64,000 nucleotides of DNA from Cyclobacteriaceae bacterium (GTDB lineage: Bacteria > Bacteroidota > Bacteroidia > Cytophagales > Cyclobacteriaceae), in the NCBI GenBank assembly GCA_016786495.1, contig JAEUUJ010000027.1, forward strand, positions 1 through 64,000, given 5' to 3'. Within the stretch, counting starts at the first letter, position 1. Every line of letters begins with the position of its first letter. The notes under the pieces were generated by a model. It made no database searches. It worked only from the letters and a program-made list of their open reading frames with translations, and had not been told where the DNA came from. A program made the translations under genes and the position numbers. Of the stretch, positions 45,615 to 53,579 are shown piece after piece.

Positions 45615-45640
45615 ATAAACTGGTTTATATTATAAACTAT
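45615..45640 (-). promoter_or_regulatory. operator-like palindromes before the small membrane protein gene
   Basis: On the plus strand ATAAACTGGTTTAT and, overlapping it, GTTTATATTATAAAC (45623-45637). On the minus strand the first 20 bases read ATAGTTTATAATATAAACCA, 19 of 20 identical to 46544-46563. It abuts the ATG at 45614. Confidence 0.6.
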
Positions 45641-45653
45641 CTGGACAAAAAAA

Positions 45654-45941
45654 TTATTTGCCGATGTATTGTTTCAACGTGTTCACGTAATCTTCAAATG
45701 CTTTCAAGCCGTGCTTTGTGATCTTACAGGTTGTCAATGGTTTCTTTCCTTTAAATGTTTTTTCAATCGTGATGTATCCGGCCTCCGACAGTTTATCGAG
45801 TTGCACGCTCAGGTTTCCCGCCGTAGAATTGGTTTTCTCTTTCAGGTAGGTAAACTCGGCTGACTCGACACTCATGAGCAGCGACATTACTCCAAGCCTG
45901 AGTTGGGAGTGCAACAGCGGATCCAGATCTTTCAATGCCAT
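45654..45941 (-). CDS. winged-helix transcriptional regulator (HTH_34 type)
   Basis: The ATG at 45941 gives 95 residues that form one winged-helix domain. Family lines are DPLLHSQLRLGVMSLLMSVE, FTYLKEKTNSTAGNLSVQLD (recognition helix) and KGKKPLTTCKITKHGLKAFE (wing). Such Bacteroidota regulators of the MarR/ArsR-like group are often next to a membrane protein they control. Its ATG overlaps the membrane protein stop (TAATG). An upstream in-frame extension to 46163 lies inside the membrane protein gene and is rejected. It probably binds the two GTTTATnnnATAAAC sites in this cluster. Confidence 0.88.
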   Translation of the reverse strand: MALKDLDPLLHSQLRLGVMSLLMSVESAEFTYLKEKTNSTAGNLSVQLDKLSEAGYITIEKTFKGKKPLTTCKITKHGLKAFEDYVNTLKQYIGK

Positions 45942-46516
45942 TACTTCTCCGATTTTCTGAGCATGTAACCCGGCACGAGATAGCCCAGGGCGATGGCAAA
46001 AGCCGAGATCAGAAATTGATCGGCCATCGGCACAAAGAATAACACGGTGCCCGCTGCCCAAAACACCACACCGCCCCACATCAAAGGCTTGAACTTTAAA
46101 ATAACCCCGGTGATGAATGTAGGCATTGCACACATCGCGATGATTACCGGATTTATCATCCAACTGATTGATTTGCCCACCACAACCACAAGCACACAGT
46201 TAATTCCGTAACCGATCCAAACCCATTTATGAATCTGATCGAGGTGCGTAGAGACTGTTTGGGTTTTGCTTTGCCGCACACTGTAAATCGCGGAGATCAA
46301 TCCTGCAGGAATGGTAAGCGCAAACATCAGAAACGGATTTTTTACATCCGTGAACCGGATCAGGATATAAACTCCGAGGTTGGCGATAACGATCGTCCAT
46401 CCCCACAGCAGAAAGTAGAAGCTGCTCTTCCGAACGTTGCCTTTTGCCTGCCGGATCATGGAGGTAATCAGGTCCAGGCTTTGGTGAGGGTTCAAAGTTT
46501 CGTTGTGCTTTTCCAT
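45941..46516 (-). CDS. polytopic membrane protein of unknown function
   Basis: The ATG at 46516 (MEKHNETLNPHQSLDLITSM) gives 191 residues. After a helical soluble N-terminus there are about five hydrophobic segments, for example FYFLLWGWTIVIANLGVYIL, FALTIPAGLISAIY, YGINCVLVVVVG, GVVFWAAGTVLFFVPMA and LISAFAIALGYLVPGYML. I know no named family. It is co-transcribed with the winged-helix regulator and preceded by a promoter with an operator in its spacer. A start at 46564 would overlap the operator and is rejected. Confidence 0.8.
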   Translation of the reverse strand: MEKHNETLNPHQSLDLITSMIRQAKGNVRKSSFYFLLWGWTIVIANLGVYILIRFTDVKNPFLMFALTIPAGLISAIYSVRQSKTQTVSTHLDQIHKWVWIGYGINCVLVVVVGKSISWMINPVIIAMCAMPTFITGVILKFKPLMWGGVVFWAAGTVLFFVPMADQFLISAFAIALGYLVPGYMLRKSEK

Positions 46517-46533
46517 ATCCGGGTTTAACGATA

Positions 46534-46565
46534 CAAACATAAAATAGTTTATAAAATAAACCAAA
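46534..46565 (-). promoter_or_regulatory. promoter with operator between -33 and -7
   Basis: On the minus strand TTTG (46565-46562), 20 bp, TATGTTTG (46541-46534): a match to the Bacteroidota promoter consensus, 18 bp before the ATG at 46516. The spacer holds the palindrome GTTTATAAAATAAAC (46547-46561). The same palindrome pattern recurs at 45623-45637. Binding there would block RNA polymerase. Confidence 0.65.
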
Positions 46566-46590
46566 TTGTTTAAAAATGCTTTTTTTTACC

Positions 46591-46598
46591 TAATTTTG
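46591..46598 (+). promoter_or_regulatory. candidate -7 element (TAATTTTG) of ribE
   Basis: An exact TAnnTTTG match ending 3 bp before the ribE ATG, with TTG at 46566-46568 (22 bp upstream). The transcript would begin at or next to the start codon, a leaderless message. Confidence 0.45.
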
Positions 46599-46601
46599 GG
46601 C

Positions 46602-47186
46602 ATGTTCACAGGAATTATCGAAGCCTTTGGCAAAGTGAAGTCGGTTCGGCAGGAGGCCGGTAACAAGCATTTTACGATCGAAAGTCCGATCAGCAACCAA
46701 CTGCGGGTAGATCAGAGTGTTTCGCATAATGGCGTATGCCTGACGGTGATCCGGGTCGACAGCGACTCACACACGGTGACGGCAATTGATGAAACGTTGC
46801 GGAAGTCGAACCTCGGTAAACTGAAACAGGGCGATGCGATTAACCTGGAACGCTGCATGGTTGCCAACGGCCGTTTTGACGGACACATCGTTCAGGGTCA
46901 CGTTGATCAAACCGGAATGGTTACGTCGGTAAAAGAAGCAAACGGAAGCTGGCTGATTGATTTCGAATACGATCCATCGTTTGGAAATGTAACCGTTGAA
47001 AAAGGCTCAATCTGCGTGAACGGAGTAAGTCTTACGTGTTTCAACTCAACGGCAACCGGATTTACGGTTGCCATCATTCCCTACACGTACGAGCATACGA
47101 ACTTTAAAACGTTGAAGGCAGGCGATACTGTCAACCTCGAATTCGACATCGTAGGAAAGTATGTAAAACGCCTGTTGGGGAAGTAG
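46602..47186 (+). CDS. ribE: riboflavin synthase, alpha subunit
   Basis: A 194-residue enzyme joining two lumazine molecules to riboflavin. The ATG at 46602 gives the classic start MFTGIIEAFGKVKSV. Two lumazine-binding half-domains are visible: the first with SVSHNGVCLTVI and RCMVANGRFDGHIVQGHVDQ, the second with KGSICVNGVSLTCF and IIPYTYEHTNFKTL. An upstream in-frame start at 46566 would add 12 residues that do not fit the family. The gene converges on PAP2 with one base between stops. No FMN riboswitch is seen upstream. Confidence 0.95.
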   Translation: MFTGIIEAFGKVKSVRQEAGNKHFTIESPISNQLRVDQSVSHNGVCLTVIRVDSDSHTVTAIDETLRKSNLGKLKQGDAINLERCMVANGRFDGHIVQGHVDQTGMVTSVKEANGSWLIDFEYDPSFGNVTVEKGSICVNGVSLTCFNSTATGFTVAIIPYTYEHTNFKTLKAGDTVNLEFDIVGKYVKRLLGK

Positions 47187-47187
47187 T

Positions 47188-47793
47188 CTACCTGACCTGA
47201 AGCGATTGTGCTTCTTTGTATTTTCGCTTCCAGATCCACTGCTGAACCTTGTAGCCGATCCATCCACACAACAAGCCGATCAACAAGCCCACGAGAATGT
47301 CGCCCGGGTAGTGAGCACCGAGGTAGATTCGCGTGTAGGTCATCACCGTTGCCCAAACAAACAGTACCCACATCCAGCGATAGCGATGACGAAACACGAG
47401 CCAGAAGAACATCGCGGTAGCAAACGTGTTAGCCGCATGGCTTGAGGCAAAGCCATATTTACCACCGGTATAGATTTTTCCGGCCGTGTCTTTCACAAGG
47501 TGTACCAACCCCTGCAACGAGGGTTCGCGCGAGGGGCGAAGCCGTTCAAAGTACGGTTTCATGAACCCGCTCGTGATGCGGTCGGTGAGCAGAATAGCCA
47601 GCGCAATCCCGATGATGATAATCCACCAGTCTTTTTTGAAATACTTGATCGTAATGAAAAGCAAGAACAGATAAAGCGGAAGCCAGAATAACGTTTTGGT
47701 AATCCAGAACATGATCGGGTCCAGAAACGGGGTGTGAAAGCTGTTCAGATAAAGCAGCAATTCGCGATCAAGTTCCTTTAGCCATTCCAGCAT
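47188..47793 (-). CDS. PAP2 family lipid phosphatase
   Basis: A 201-residue integral membrane phosphatase (start ATG 47793; 47799 adds two residues). The three PAP2 signature regions are KPYFERLRPSREPSL (KxxxxxxRP), GFASSHAANTFA (the PSGH-like motif, here SSHA) and RIYLGAHYPGDILVGLLIG (RxxxxxHxxxD). Family members act on phosphatidic acid, undecaprenyl pyrophosphate or lipid A phosphates. About six membrane helices. A minus-strand TAGCTTTG at 47818-47811 may be its -7 element. Confidence 0.92.
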   Translation of the reverse strand: MLEWLKELDRELLLYLNSFHTPFLDPIMFWITKTLFWLPLYLFLLFITIKYFKKDWWIIIIGIALAILLTDRITSGFMKPYFERLRPSREPSLQGLVHLVKDTAGKIYTGGKYGFASSHAANTFATAMFFWLVFRHRYRWMWVLFVWATVMTYTRIYLGAHYPGDILVGLLIGLLCGWIGYKVQQWIWKRKYKEAQSLQVR

Positions 47794-47849
47794 ACACACG
47801 GGATTAAACTCAAAGCTACCGAACTCTGTAAAAAGATATAACTTTCACC

Positions 47850-48785
47850 ATGAAATTTTCACAGGCACCTTCGGCTTTACTGATGGTCAGGCCAAACGCG
47901 TTTGGTTTCAACCCTCAAACTGCCGATACCAACGCATTTCAACAACATGCCTCCGATGATTCGCTGTTGGTGCATGAAACGGCACTACGCGAATTCGACA
48001 CCATGGTTGATGTACTGCGGTCGAACGACATTCAGGTGTTGGTGATCGAAGATTCGGCACTGCCACGTAAACCGGATGCAGTGTTTCCAAACAACTGGAT
48101 TTCCTTTCATCACGATGGTTCGGTGGTTCTCTATCCGATGTTGGCAGAGAACAGGCGTGCAGAACGAACCAACCCGGTACTCGATATCGTCAGGCAACAA
48201 TTCCGGATTCTGGCTGCTGTCGATCTGACGGCGTATGAAAAACAAAATAAGTTTCTGGAAGGTACCGGCAGCATTGTGTTCGACTACGTTAACAAAATCG
48301 CGTATGCATCGCGCTCTGCACGAACAGACGAAACGGTGCTGGCTGAACTTGCAACCAAACTGGGATTCAAAACCGTTGTTTTCGATGCTGTTGACGAGCA
48401 GGGGCAAGCGATCTATCACACCAATGTGCTGATGTGCATCGGGGCGAAGTTTGTTATTCTCTGCCTGGATGCCATTCCGAGTGATGAAGACCAGGAGAAA
48501 CTGCTCAACTCGTTTGCGACCACGGGTCATAAAGTCATTGCCATCAGCTTTGACCAGATGAAGCAGTTTGCCGGAAACATGCTTGAGATATTGAGCAAAT
48601 CGGGCGAGCCCTTTGTGTTGTTGTCGCAGCGCGCGTACCAGACGCTTTTGCCTGGCCAGTTGAATGCCCTCAGCAGTTTTGCGGAGCCCTTACCAATCGC
48701 CATTCCAACCATCGAAGATCGGGGAGGTGGCAGCGTGAGGTGTATGGTGGCTGGAATTTTTAACCCCGCGCTTCGCGCAGATTGA
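47850..48785 (+). CDS. arginine deiminase-related hydrolase (CtlX-like)
   Basis: A 311-residue cytoplasmic protein of the amidinotransferase/arginine-deiminase fold. Relevant regions are SALLMVRPNAFGFNPQTADT, PDAVFPNNWISFHHDG (with the family acid), GTGSIVFDY, the His in IYHTNVLMCIG, and the C-terminal catalytic Cys in GGGSVRCMVAGIF. CtlX-type proteins are linked to citrulline use. The substrate here is not proven. It is divergent from PAP2 and 79 bp before the flavoprotein gene on the same strand. Confidence 0.85.
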   Translation: MKFSQAPSALLMVRPNAFGFNPQTADTNAFQQHASDDSLLVHETALREFDTMVDVLRSNDIQVLVIEDSALPRKPDAVFPNNWISFHHDGSVVLYPMLAENRRAERTNPVLDIVRQQFRILAAVDLTAYEKQNKFLEGTGSIVFDYVNKIAYASRSARTDETVLAELATKLGFKTVVFDAVDEQGQAIYHTNVLMCIGAKFVILCLDAIPSDEDQEKLLNSFATTGHKVIAISFDQMKQFAGNMLEILSKSGEPFVLLSQRAYQTLLPGQLNALSSFAEPLPIAIPTIEDRGGGSVRCMVAGIFNPALRAD

Positions 48786-48864
48786 GTTCGATCGTAACGC
48801 TTTACTGCGATTCTGAAAGAATTTGTTAATTTTCGCTGGTATAGTTGGAATTAATCGACCCCCG

Positions 48865-50346
48865 ATGGAAAAGTTTGATCTGGTTGTAATAGGCGCAGGC
48901 CCTTCAGGCTATGCGGCTGCCATGCGCGCCATAGATTTTAAGAAGAAAGTACTGCTGATTGAAAAGGAGCGCGTAGGCGGAGCCGGTGTTACCAATGGCG
49001 CTTTGTCGTCAAAAACCTGGTGGGAGCTTTCACGCGAAGCTTCAAGTTTTCGCAAAAACCTGAAGCGGTACAATATTCAGGCACCCAGCATTTCTTATAA
49101 AGAGATTCAGGCTGAGGTAGTACGCGCAGTGGAAGAACGGAAGGGCATGCTCGAAGAGCACATGGAGTTATTGAAGAGTTCTCCCAAGGCAAACCTGCTC
49201 ACCTTTAAAAGCGGAACCGCGCGGTTGATTACTCCCCATGAAGTTGAAATTGTAAATGGTTCACGCAAGGAAGTAGTAACAACCGACTACATTATCCTGG
49301 CCACCGGAAGCCGCCCGCGGTATCTTCCGGAATTGCCCATTGATGAGAAGATTGTGATGACCAGCGAGGGAATTGAAACCATGGATGATTTTCCCGAGAG
49401 CATGGTGATCGTGGGAGCGGGGGTAATTGGTTGTGAGTATGCGACCATTTTTTCCGGCTTTGGAAAAACGAAAGTTCACCTGATTGATAAGGGTGCCCGC
49501 ATTCTTCCGTTCGAAGATGAAGATGTTGTGAAAGTGATTGAACGCAACATGGAGAACAGCGGAGTGCTCATTCACCGCAACTCGCGCCTGATCCGAATGG
49601 AAGTGAAGAATGGCCGTGTGGAATACGAACTGGAGTATGACGACTCAAGCAAGGAAGTATTCAATGTAGAAAAGGCACTCGTTTCGGTAGGCCGGATTCC
49701 AAATTACGAGGAGTTGTGGGACGACAAAGTACCCATTAACATCACCAAGCGTGGCATCGAAGATAACGATACACAAACCAACGTCACCAACATTTACGCG
49801 GTAGGCGATATCACCGCTGACATTTCGCTGGTAAATGTGGGCGAGTTAGAGGGTCGCTATGCGGTGGAAAAGATTTTCGGCAGTCCGAAGCGGAAGCTCG
49901 TGTATGAGAATATCAGCACGATTATGTTTCTCAGTCCGGAGGTTGCCGGTGTTGGTTTGAATGAAACACAGGCTCGTGAAAAGGGAATCGAATATAAGGT
50001 TGTTACACTTGATTACAGTTGTATTCCGCGGGCAATCGCGAAACGCAATACACAAGGATTTATCAAATTGTTGGTTACAAACGATGACCAGATGAAAGTT
50101 CTGGGCGTGAAAATTATCGGCAACCAGGCGTCCAGCGCAATTCAGGCGGTTGCATTGTTGATTTCGATGGACAAAGGCATCGAGGAGTTGGCCGAGTGTG
50201 TTCATCCGCACCCGTCCATCACAGAAGGCATTCAGGAATGTGTTCGGATGTTGCTCGGAAAATCCCTGTTCAAACCTTCAGCACTGAAGGGCAGATTATC
50301 GTGCCGGACCTGGTCGGTTGGTGAATACAGCGACATTCATTTCTAA
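48865..50346 (+). CDS. pyridine-nucleotide transhydrogenase-like flavoprotein lacking redox cysteines
   Basis: A 493-residue class I flavoprotein with two dinucleotide folds (DLVVIGAGPSGYAAAMRA at the N-terminus; MVIVGAGVIGCEYATIFSGF mid-protein) and the FAD motif TNIYAVGDITA. The dimerisation region ends HPHPSITE (447-454), keeping the His-Glu pair. The disulfide motif of dihydrolipoyl dehydrogenase (GGTCxxxGCIPSK) is replaced by GGAGVTNGALSSK, with Gly41 and Ala46 where the cysteines should be. It therefore cannot reduce disulfides and is closer to soluble transhydrogenase (SthA) or a related oxidase. The upstream frame to 48823 is rejected because the family starts at MEKFDLVV. Confidence 0.85.
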   Translation: MEKFDLVVIGAGPSGYAAAMRAIDFKKKVLLIEKERVGGAGVTNGALSSKTWWELSREASSFRKNLKRYNIQAPSISYKEIQAEVVRAVEERKGMLEEHMELLKSSPKANLLTFKSGTARLITPHEVEIVNGSRKEVVTTDYIILATGSRPRYLPELPIDEKIVMTSEGIETMDDFPESMVIVGAGVIGCEYATIFSGFGKTKVHLIDKGARILPFEDEDVVKVIERNMENSGVLIHRNSRLIRMEVKNGRVEYELEYDDSSKEVFNVEKALVSVGRIPNYEELWDDKVPINITKRGIEDNDTQTNVTNIYAVGDITADISLVNVGELEGRYAVEKIFGSPKRKLVYENISTIMFLSPEVAGVGLNETQAREKGIEYKVVTLDYSCIPRAIAKRNTQGFIKLLVTNDDQMKVLGVKIIGNQASSAIQAVALLISMDKGIEELAECVHPHPSITEGIQECVRMLLGKSLFKPSALKGRLSCRTWSVGEYSDIHF

Positions 50347-50359
50347 CGATTCATTTCTG

Positions 50360-51877
50360 TTAGTTCCTGTTTGCAAGAATTTCCGTTAGCGGAATTTTGC
50401 GGATTTTGCTTTCAATCCATGCCGAGAAGTCGAACAGCCGGATGATTTGCTGTTCGAATACATCGTGGCGCATTTTATCAAAATCACTTTCGATTTTCTC
50501 CCACAGGGCTTTGCGTTTCATTCCCGATATCGGAAGGTTTTGACGGTTTACGAAGCTGAGTACGCTCCGCTCTATTTTATACTCTTTCCCAACTACATTC
50601 ATATCCCGTTTGATTGAACGGGTTTCTGATTTGATCAGATCAAAATCTTTTTTCTCGTACAGGATCATCAGGTTAGCCAGGCGAATTGTGCGATAGAGCG
50701 GCAGATACGAGTAGTTCTTACCAATAAAAATGATTTTGTTCAGTGCTTTTTGTGCTTTGCTGTAATCGCGCAGGCCAAAGTGAATCAGCGCAGTGTAAAG
50801 ACTTAACTCCGCATTGCGGGCCAGACTGAGCAGATGCGATTTTTTAAAAAGATCGTCCGAATACCGCTGCATCAGTGCCTCGCTTGCAAAAAAGTCACCT
50901 TTGTCCAGCAATGGAAACACTTCGTACAGAAAAATCAGGCAGGTTACGTTTGCACTGAAGTTGAGCGAGGGATTGTTCAGTTTCTTCAGCTGGTTGATAA
51001 AATGCCGCATACCCTCATAGTTCTTAAGACTTCTAAGCGTGTCGAGGATACCTTCGAGTGTTAGTAAATAATAGATGGGCGGATTTGACCACAGATGCTT
51101 GTTGCTCTCCAGCAGGTTATTGAGTTCATAAAAGGAATGAAGCGCTGATTTGTAATCGCCTACGCTAATCAGGTAGTTAGCCTGGAAAAGCTGGTGAAGT
51201 TTCCGGATCTCAAAATTTTCAACGTTCGATGATGCAACCAAACTCATCTCACTCACCACGAGGTCATTCAATTCATTCTTTTGCTGTTCGGACCGGATGT
51301 TTCCTTTGTGGAGTACACGGTGTTTCAGCAGTTCATACAGAGCCGACTGCTGATTGATCTTTTGCGTTATCCGCATGACTTCGTTAATGCGGAACTGCTT
51401 ATGGAGCAGCATTTTCTCATCGATGTGCGGAAAGTTGAGTGTCAGCAGGTACTCAAGTTCCAGTCGTGACGCGATGAGCAGTGCATAATAGTTCTCAAGC
51501 TTGCGGGCACTGTCGATCACTTTTTGCAGCAGGTCGAAACATTCTTCAAATAAAGATTTTTCAAACAGAATACGGGCCTTCAGGATTTTGTCAAACAGTG
51601 AGTAGTAGCTGTCCTGTTCGGTGCGAAGTTCAAGCATGGTATCAAGCAACACTTGATACAGGTATTTGACCGTTGTGTCGAACGAGGCTCCGGAATGCTG
51701 CTTTAAAAATTTTGTGCGAAGCAGTTCCGGCGTCATTGCTTTATTCTGATCAATGATATTATACAGACTCAAATAATACGGGAGTGATTCCGATCCGGGC
51801 GCATTCATTTTGAAAGCCTTTTTTTCAGGCTTCGACATGGATTGAATAAGCGATATCAGTGCGGATGACTTCAGCAT
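50360..51877 (-). CDS. large helical-repeat cytoplasmic protein, unknown
   Basis: A 505-residue all-helical protein without signal or membrane helices. It begins LISLIQSMSKPEKKAFKMNA and contains many TPR-like helix pairs (YLISVGDYKSALHSFYEL, DYSKAQKALNKIIFIGKNYS). The C-terminal end has ALWEKIESDFDKMR. I recognise it as a type of Bacteroidota protein of unknown function, not as a named family. It converges with the flavoprotein gene 14 bp away. Confidence 0.75.
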   Translation of the reverse strand: MLKSSALISLIQSMSKPEKKAFKMNAPGSESLPYYLSLYNIIDQNKAMTPELLRTKFLKQHSGASFDTTVKYLYQVLLDTMLELRTEQDSYYSLFDKILKARILFEKSLFEECFDLLQKVIDSARKLENYYALLIASRLELEYLLTLNFPHIDEKMLLHKQFRINEVMRITQKINQQSALYELLKHRVLHKGNIRSEQQKNELNDLVVSEMSLVASSNVENFEIRKLHQLFQANYLISVGDYKSALHSFYELNNLLESNKHLWSNPPIYYLLTLEGILDTLRSLKNYEGMRHFINQLKKLNNPSLNFSANVTCLIFLYEVFPLLDKGDFFASEALMQRYSDDLFKKSHLLSLARNAELSLYTALIHFGLRDYSKAQKALNKIIFIGKNYSYLPLYRTIRLANLMILYEKKDFDLIKSETRSIKRDMNVVGKEYKIERSVLSFVNRQNLPISGMKRKALWEKIESDFDKMRHDVFEQQIIRLFDFSAWIESKIRKIPLTEILANRN

Positions 51878-52013
51878 GACTAAATTGAGGGTACTATTTG
51901 AATCATAACATATGCATGTAAATGGCTGTAAATCATATTATTAATATACATGTATATCTTTTGTAATTACGATTTTCGGACATTTTTAGCATTATAACAA
52001 ACGTTTGAAAATT

Positions 52014-52021
52014 TAGCTTTG
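52014..52021 (+). promoter_or_regulatory. candidate -7 element (TAGCTTTG) of the citrate operon
   Basis: An exact TAnnTTTG match 35 bp before the ATG of the SLC13 gene. The -33 region is only T-rich (TTTTT near 51983-51987). It would drive the transporter-citDE-citF operon. Confidence 0.45.
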
Positions 52022-52056
52022 ACACCAGCGGACCGCAGGCCTAACTACACGAAAGA

Positions 52057-53541
52057 ATGTCGAAGCGATACATTGGCTTTTTCACAGGCGTACTTGCCTT
52101 CATTATAATCATGGTGTTGCCTGCACCGGAAGGGCTCTCACACGAAGGCAAAAGCGCGGCTGCTGTTGTGATATTAATGAGTATCTGGTGGATCACGGAA
52201 GCAATCCCGGTTTTCGCCACAGCATTCCTTCCGCTCGCGCTATATCCTTTGCTGGAAATTCTGCCGGCATCAAAAACGGCCGTTAACTATGGGCATAATT
52301 ATGTGCTCATGATGCTTGGAGGATTTTTTCTCGGCAAAGCCATCGAAGCGCAAAACCTGCACAAGCGTATAGCCCTGATCATCATAAACATTTTTGGCGT
52401 CAGCCGGAGGAAGATCATTTTTAGTATGATGGTGGCCACAGCTTTTCTTTCCATGTGGATTGCGAATGTTACTGCAGCTGTCATGATGTTTCCGATTGCG
52501 CTGTCGATCGTAGCCAAGGAGGAGGAAGATCTTTCCGGTAAGAAAAGCACGTTTGCAACCGCGTTGATGCTCGGCATCGCCTATTCGGCAACACTTGGCG
52601 GTTTAGGTACATTGATCGGAACACCCACTAACCTGATCATGATCGGTATTCTGGAGAACCTTTTTCCGGATGCTCCACCCATTACATTTTTTACGTGGCT
52701 GAAAGTTGGACTACCCTTGCTGATTGTACTCCTTCCGGTGTTTGCGTATTACTTGTCGCGATACTTTAACGTCAGCGGAAACCTGAACGGGAACGAAACA
52801 CTGATCAAAGACGAACTCAAAGCATTAGGCCGGACAACTCCCGGTGAACGAAGGGTAATTTACGTTTGCTTGTTCGCGATTGTCGGATGGGTGTTCCGGG
52901 AAAATCTCGTATTGGGCAACCTGATCATTCCCGGCTGGAGTGAATTACTCGGTCTGCAGGATTTTGTTCACGACAGTACCGTAGCGATGGCTGCAGCTAT
53001 TCTGCTGTTTGCTATTCCGGCAACGAAAGAAAAGCGTTTGCTCGACTGGAAACAGGCAAGCCAGGTTCCGTGGGGAGTTGTGATGATTGTAGGCGGAGGA
53101 TACGCAATTGCAGCAGGCTTCGAATCTACCGGCCTTGCAGACTGGTTGGGCGCGCAACTTGCGTTTGTGAGCAGTTATCCATTTATCATTGTATTGATTT
53201 TGGTGATCGGGTTTGTGATGATCTTTACCGAGTTCAATTCGAATACGGCAACGGCTAACATCCTGTTGCCCGTGTTGGCGAGCATGGCGGTTGCGGCAAG
53301 TATGAATCCCTTGCTATTGATGATTCCTGCAACGGTTGCATCATCGCTTGGTTTTATGATGCCTGCGGGCACCGGTCCCAATACGGTTATTTTCGGGAGC
53401 GAACGCGTAACGGTATCGGACATGGTGAAGTGCGGAGTGTGGCTTAATTTAATCAGCCTGGTCGTGCTTACCATTCTGATGTATTTCGTGATTATGCCGT
53501 GGCTGAATTTTCAACCCGCGTTACCCGCGTGGGCGCAATAA
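52057..53541 (+). CDS. SLC13/DASS family dicarboxylate or citrate:Na+ symporter
   Basis: A 494-residue transporter with about 11-12 helices. The two SNT-like DASS motifs are present: GGLGTLIGTPTNLIMIGIL and FMMPAGTGPNTVIFGSERV. The Na+-coupled family imports di- or tricarboxylates such as succinate, malate or citrate. The downstream genes for citrate lyase make citrate or a similar acid the probable substrate; the sequence alone does not decide this. It is followed after 38 bp by the citDE fusion gene. Confidence 0.9.
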   Translation: MSKRYIGFFTGVLAFIIIMVLPAPEGLSHEGKSAAAVVILMSIWWITEAIPVFATAFLPLALYPLLEILPASKTAVNYGHNYVLMMLGGFFLGKAIEAQNLHKRIALIIINIFGVSRRKIIFSMMVATAFLSMWIANVTAAVMMFPIALSIVAKEEEDLSGKKSTFATALMLGIAYSATLGGLGTLIGTPTNLIMIGILENLFPDAPPITFFTWLKVGLPLLIVLLPVFAYYLSRYFNVSGNLNGNETLIKDELKALGRTTPGERRVIYVCLFAIVGWVFRENLVLGNLIIPGWSELLGLQDFVHDSTVAMAAAILLFAIPATKEKRLLDWKQASQVPWGVVMIVGGGYAIAAGFESTGLADWLGAQLAFVSSYPFIIVLILVIGFVMIFTEFNSNTATANILLPVLASMAVAASMNPLLLMIPATVASSLGFMMPAGTGPNTVIFGSERVTVSDMVKCGVWLNLISLVVLTILMYFVIMPWLNFQPALPAWAQ

Positions 53542-53579
53542 ACGGGACAGTTGTATATTTAAGAGTTATTCAATCAATT

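Noticed and set aside
45942..46163. N-terminal extension of the winged-helix regulator
   Set aside because: It lies inside the membrane protein gene in another frame; the ATG at 45941 gives the exact family domain.
46517..46601. FMN riboswitch before ribE
   Set aside because: The divergent gap is only 85 bp, AT-rich, and already holds two promoters and an operator; no conserved FMN-element bases are seen.
47985..48530. Minus-strand open frame of 181 codons opposite the CtlX-like gene
   Set aside because: Antisense to a recognisable enzyme; composition is that of a mirrored frame.
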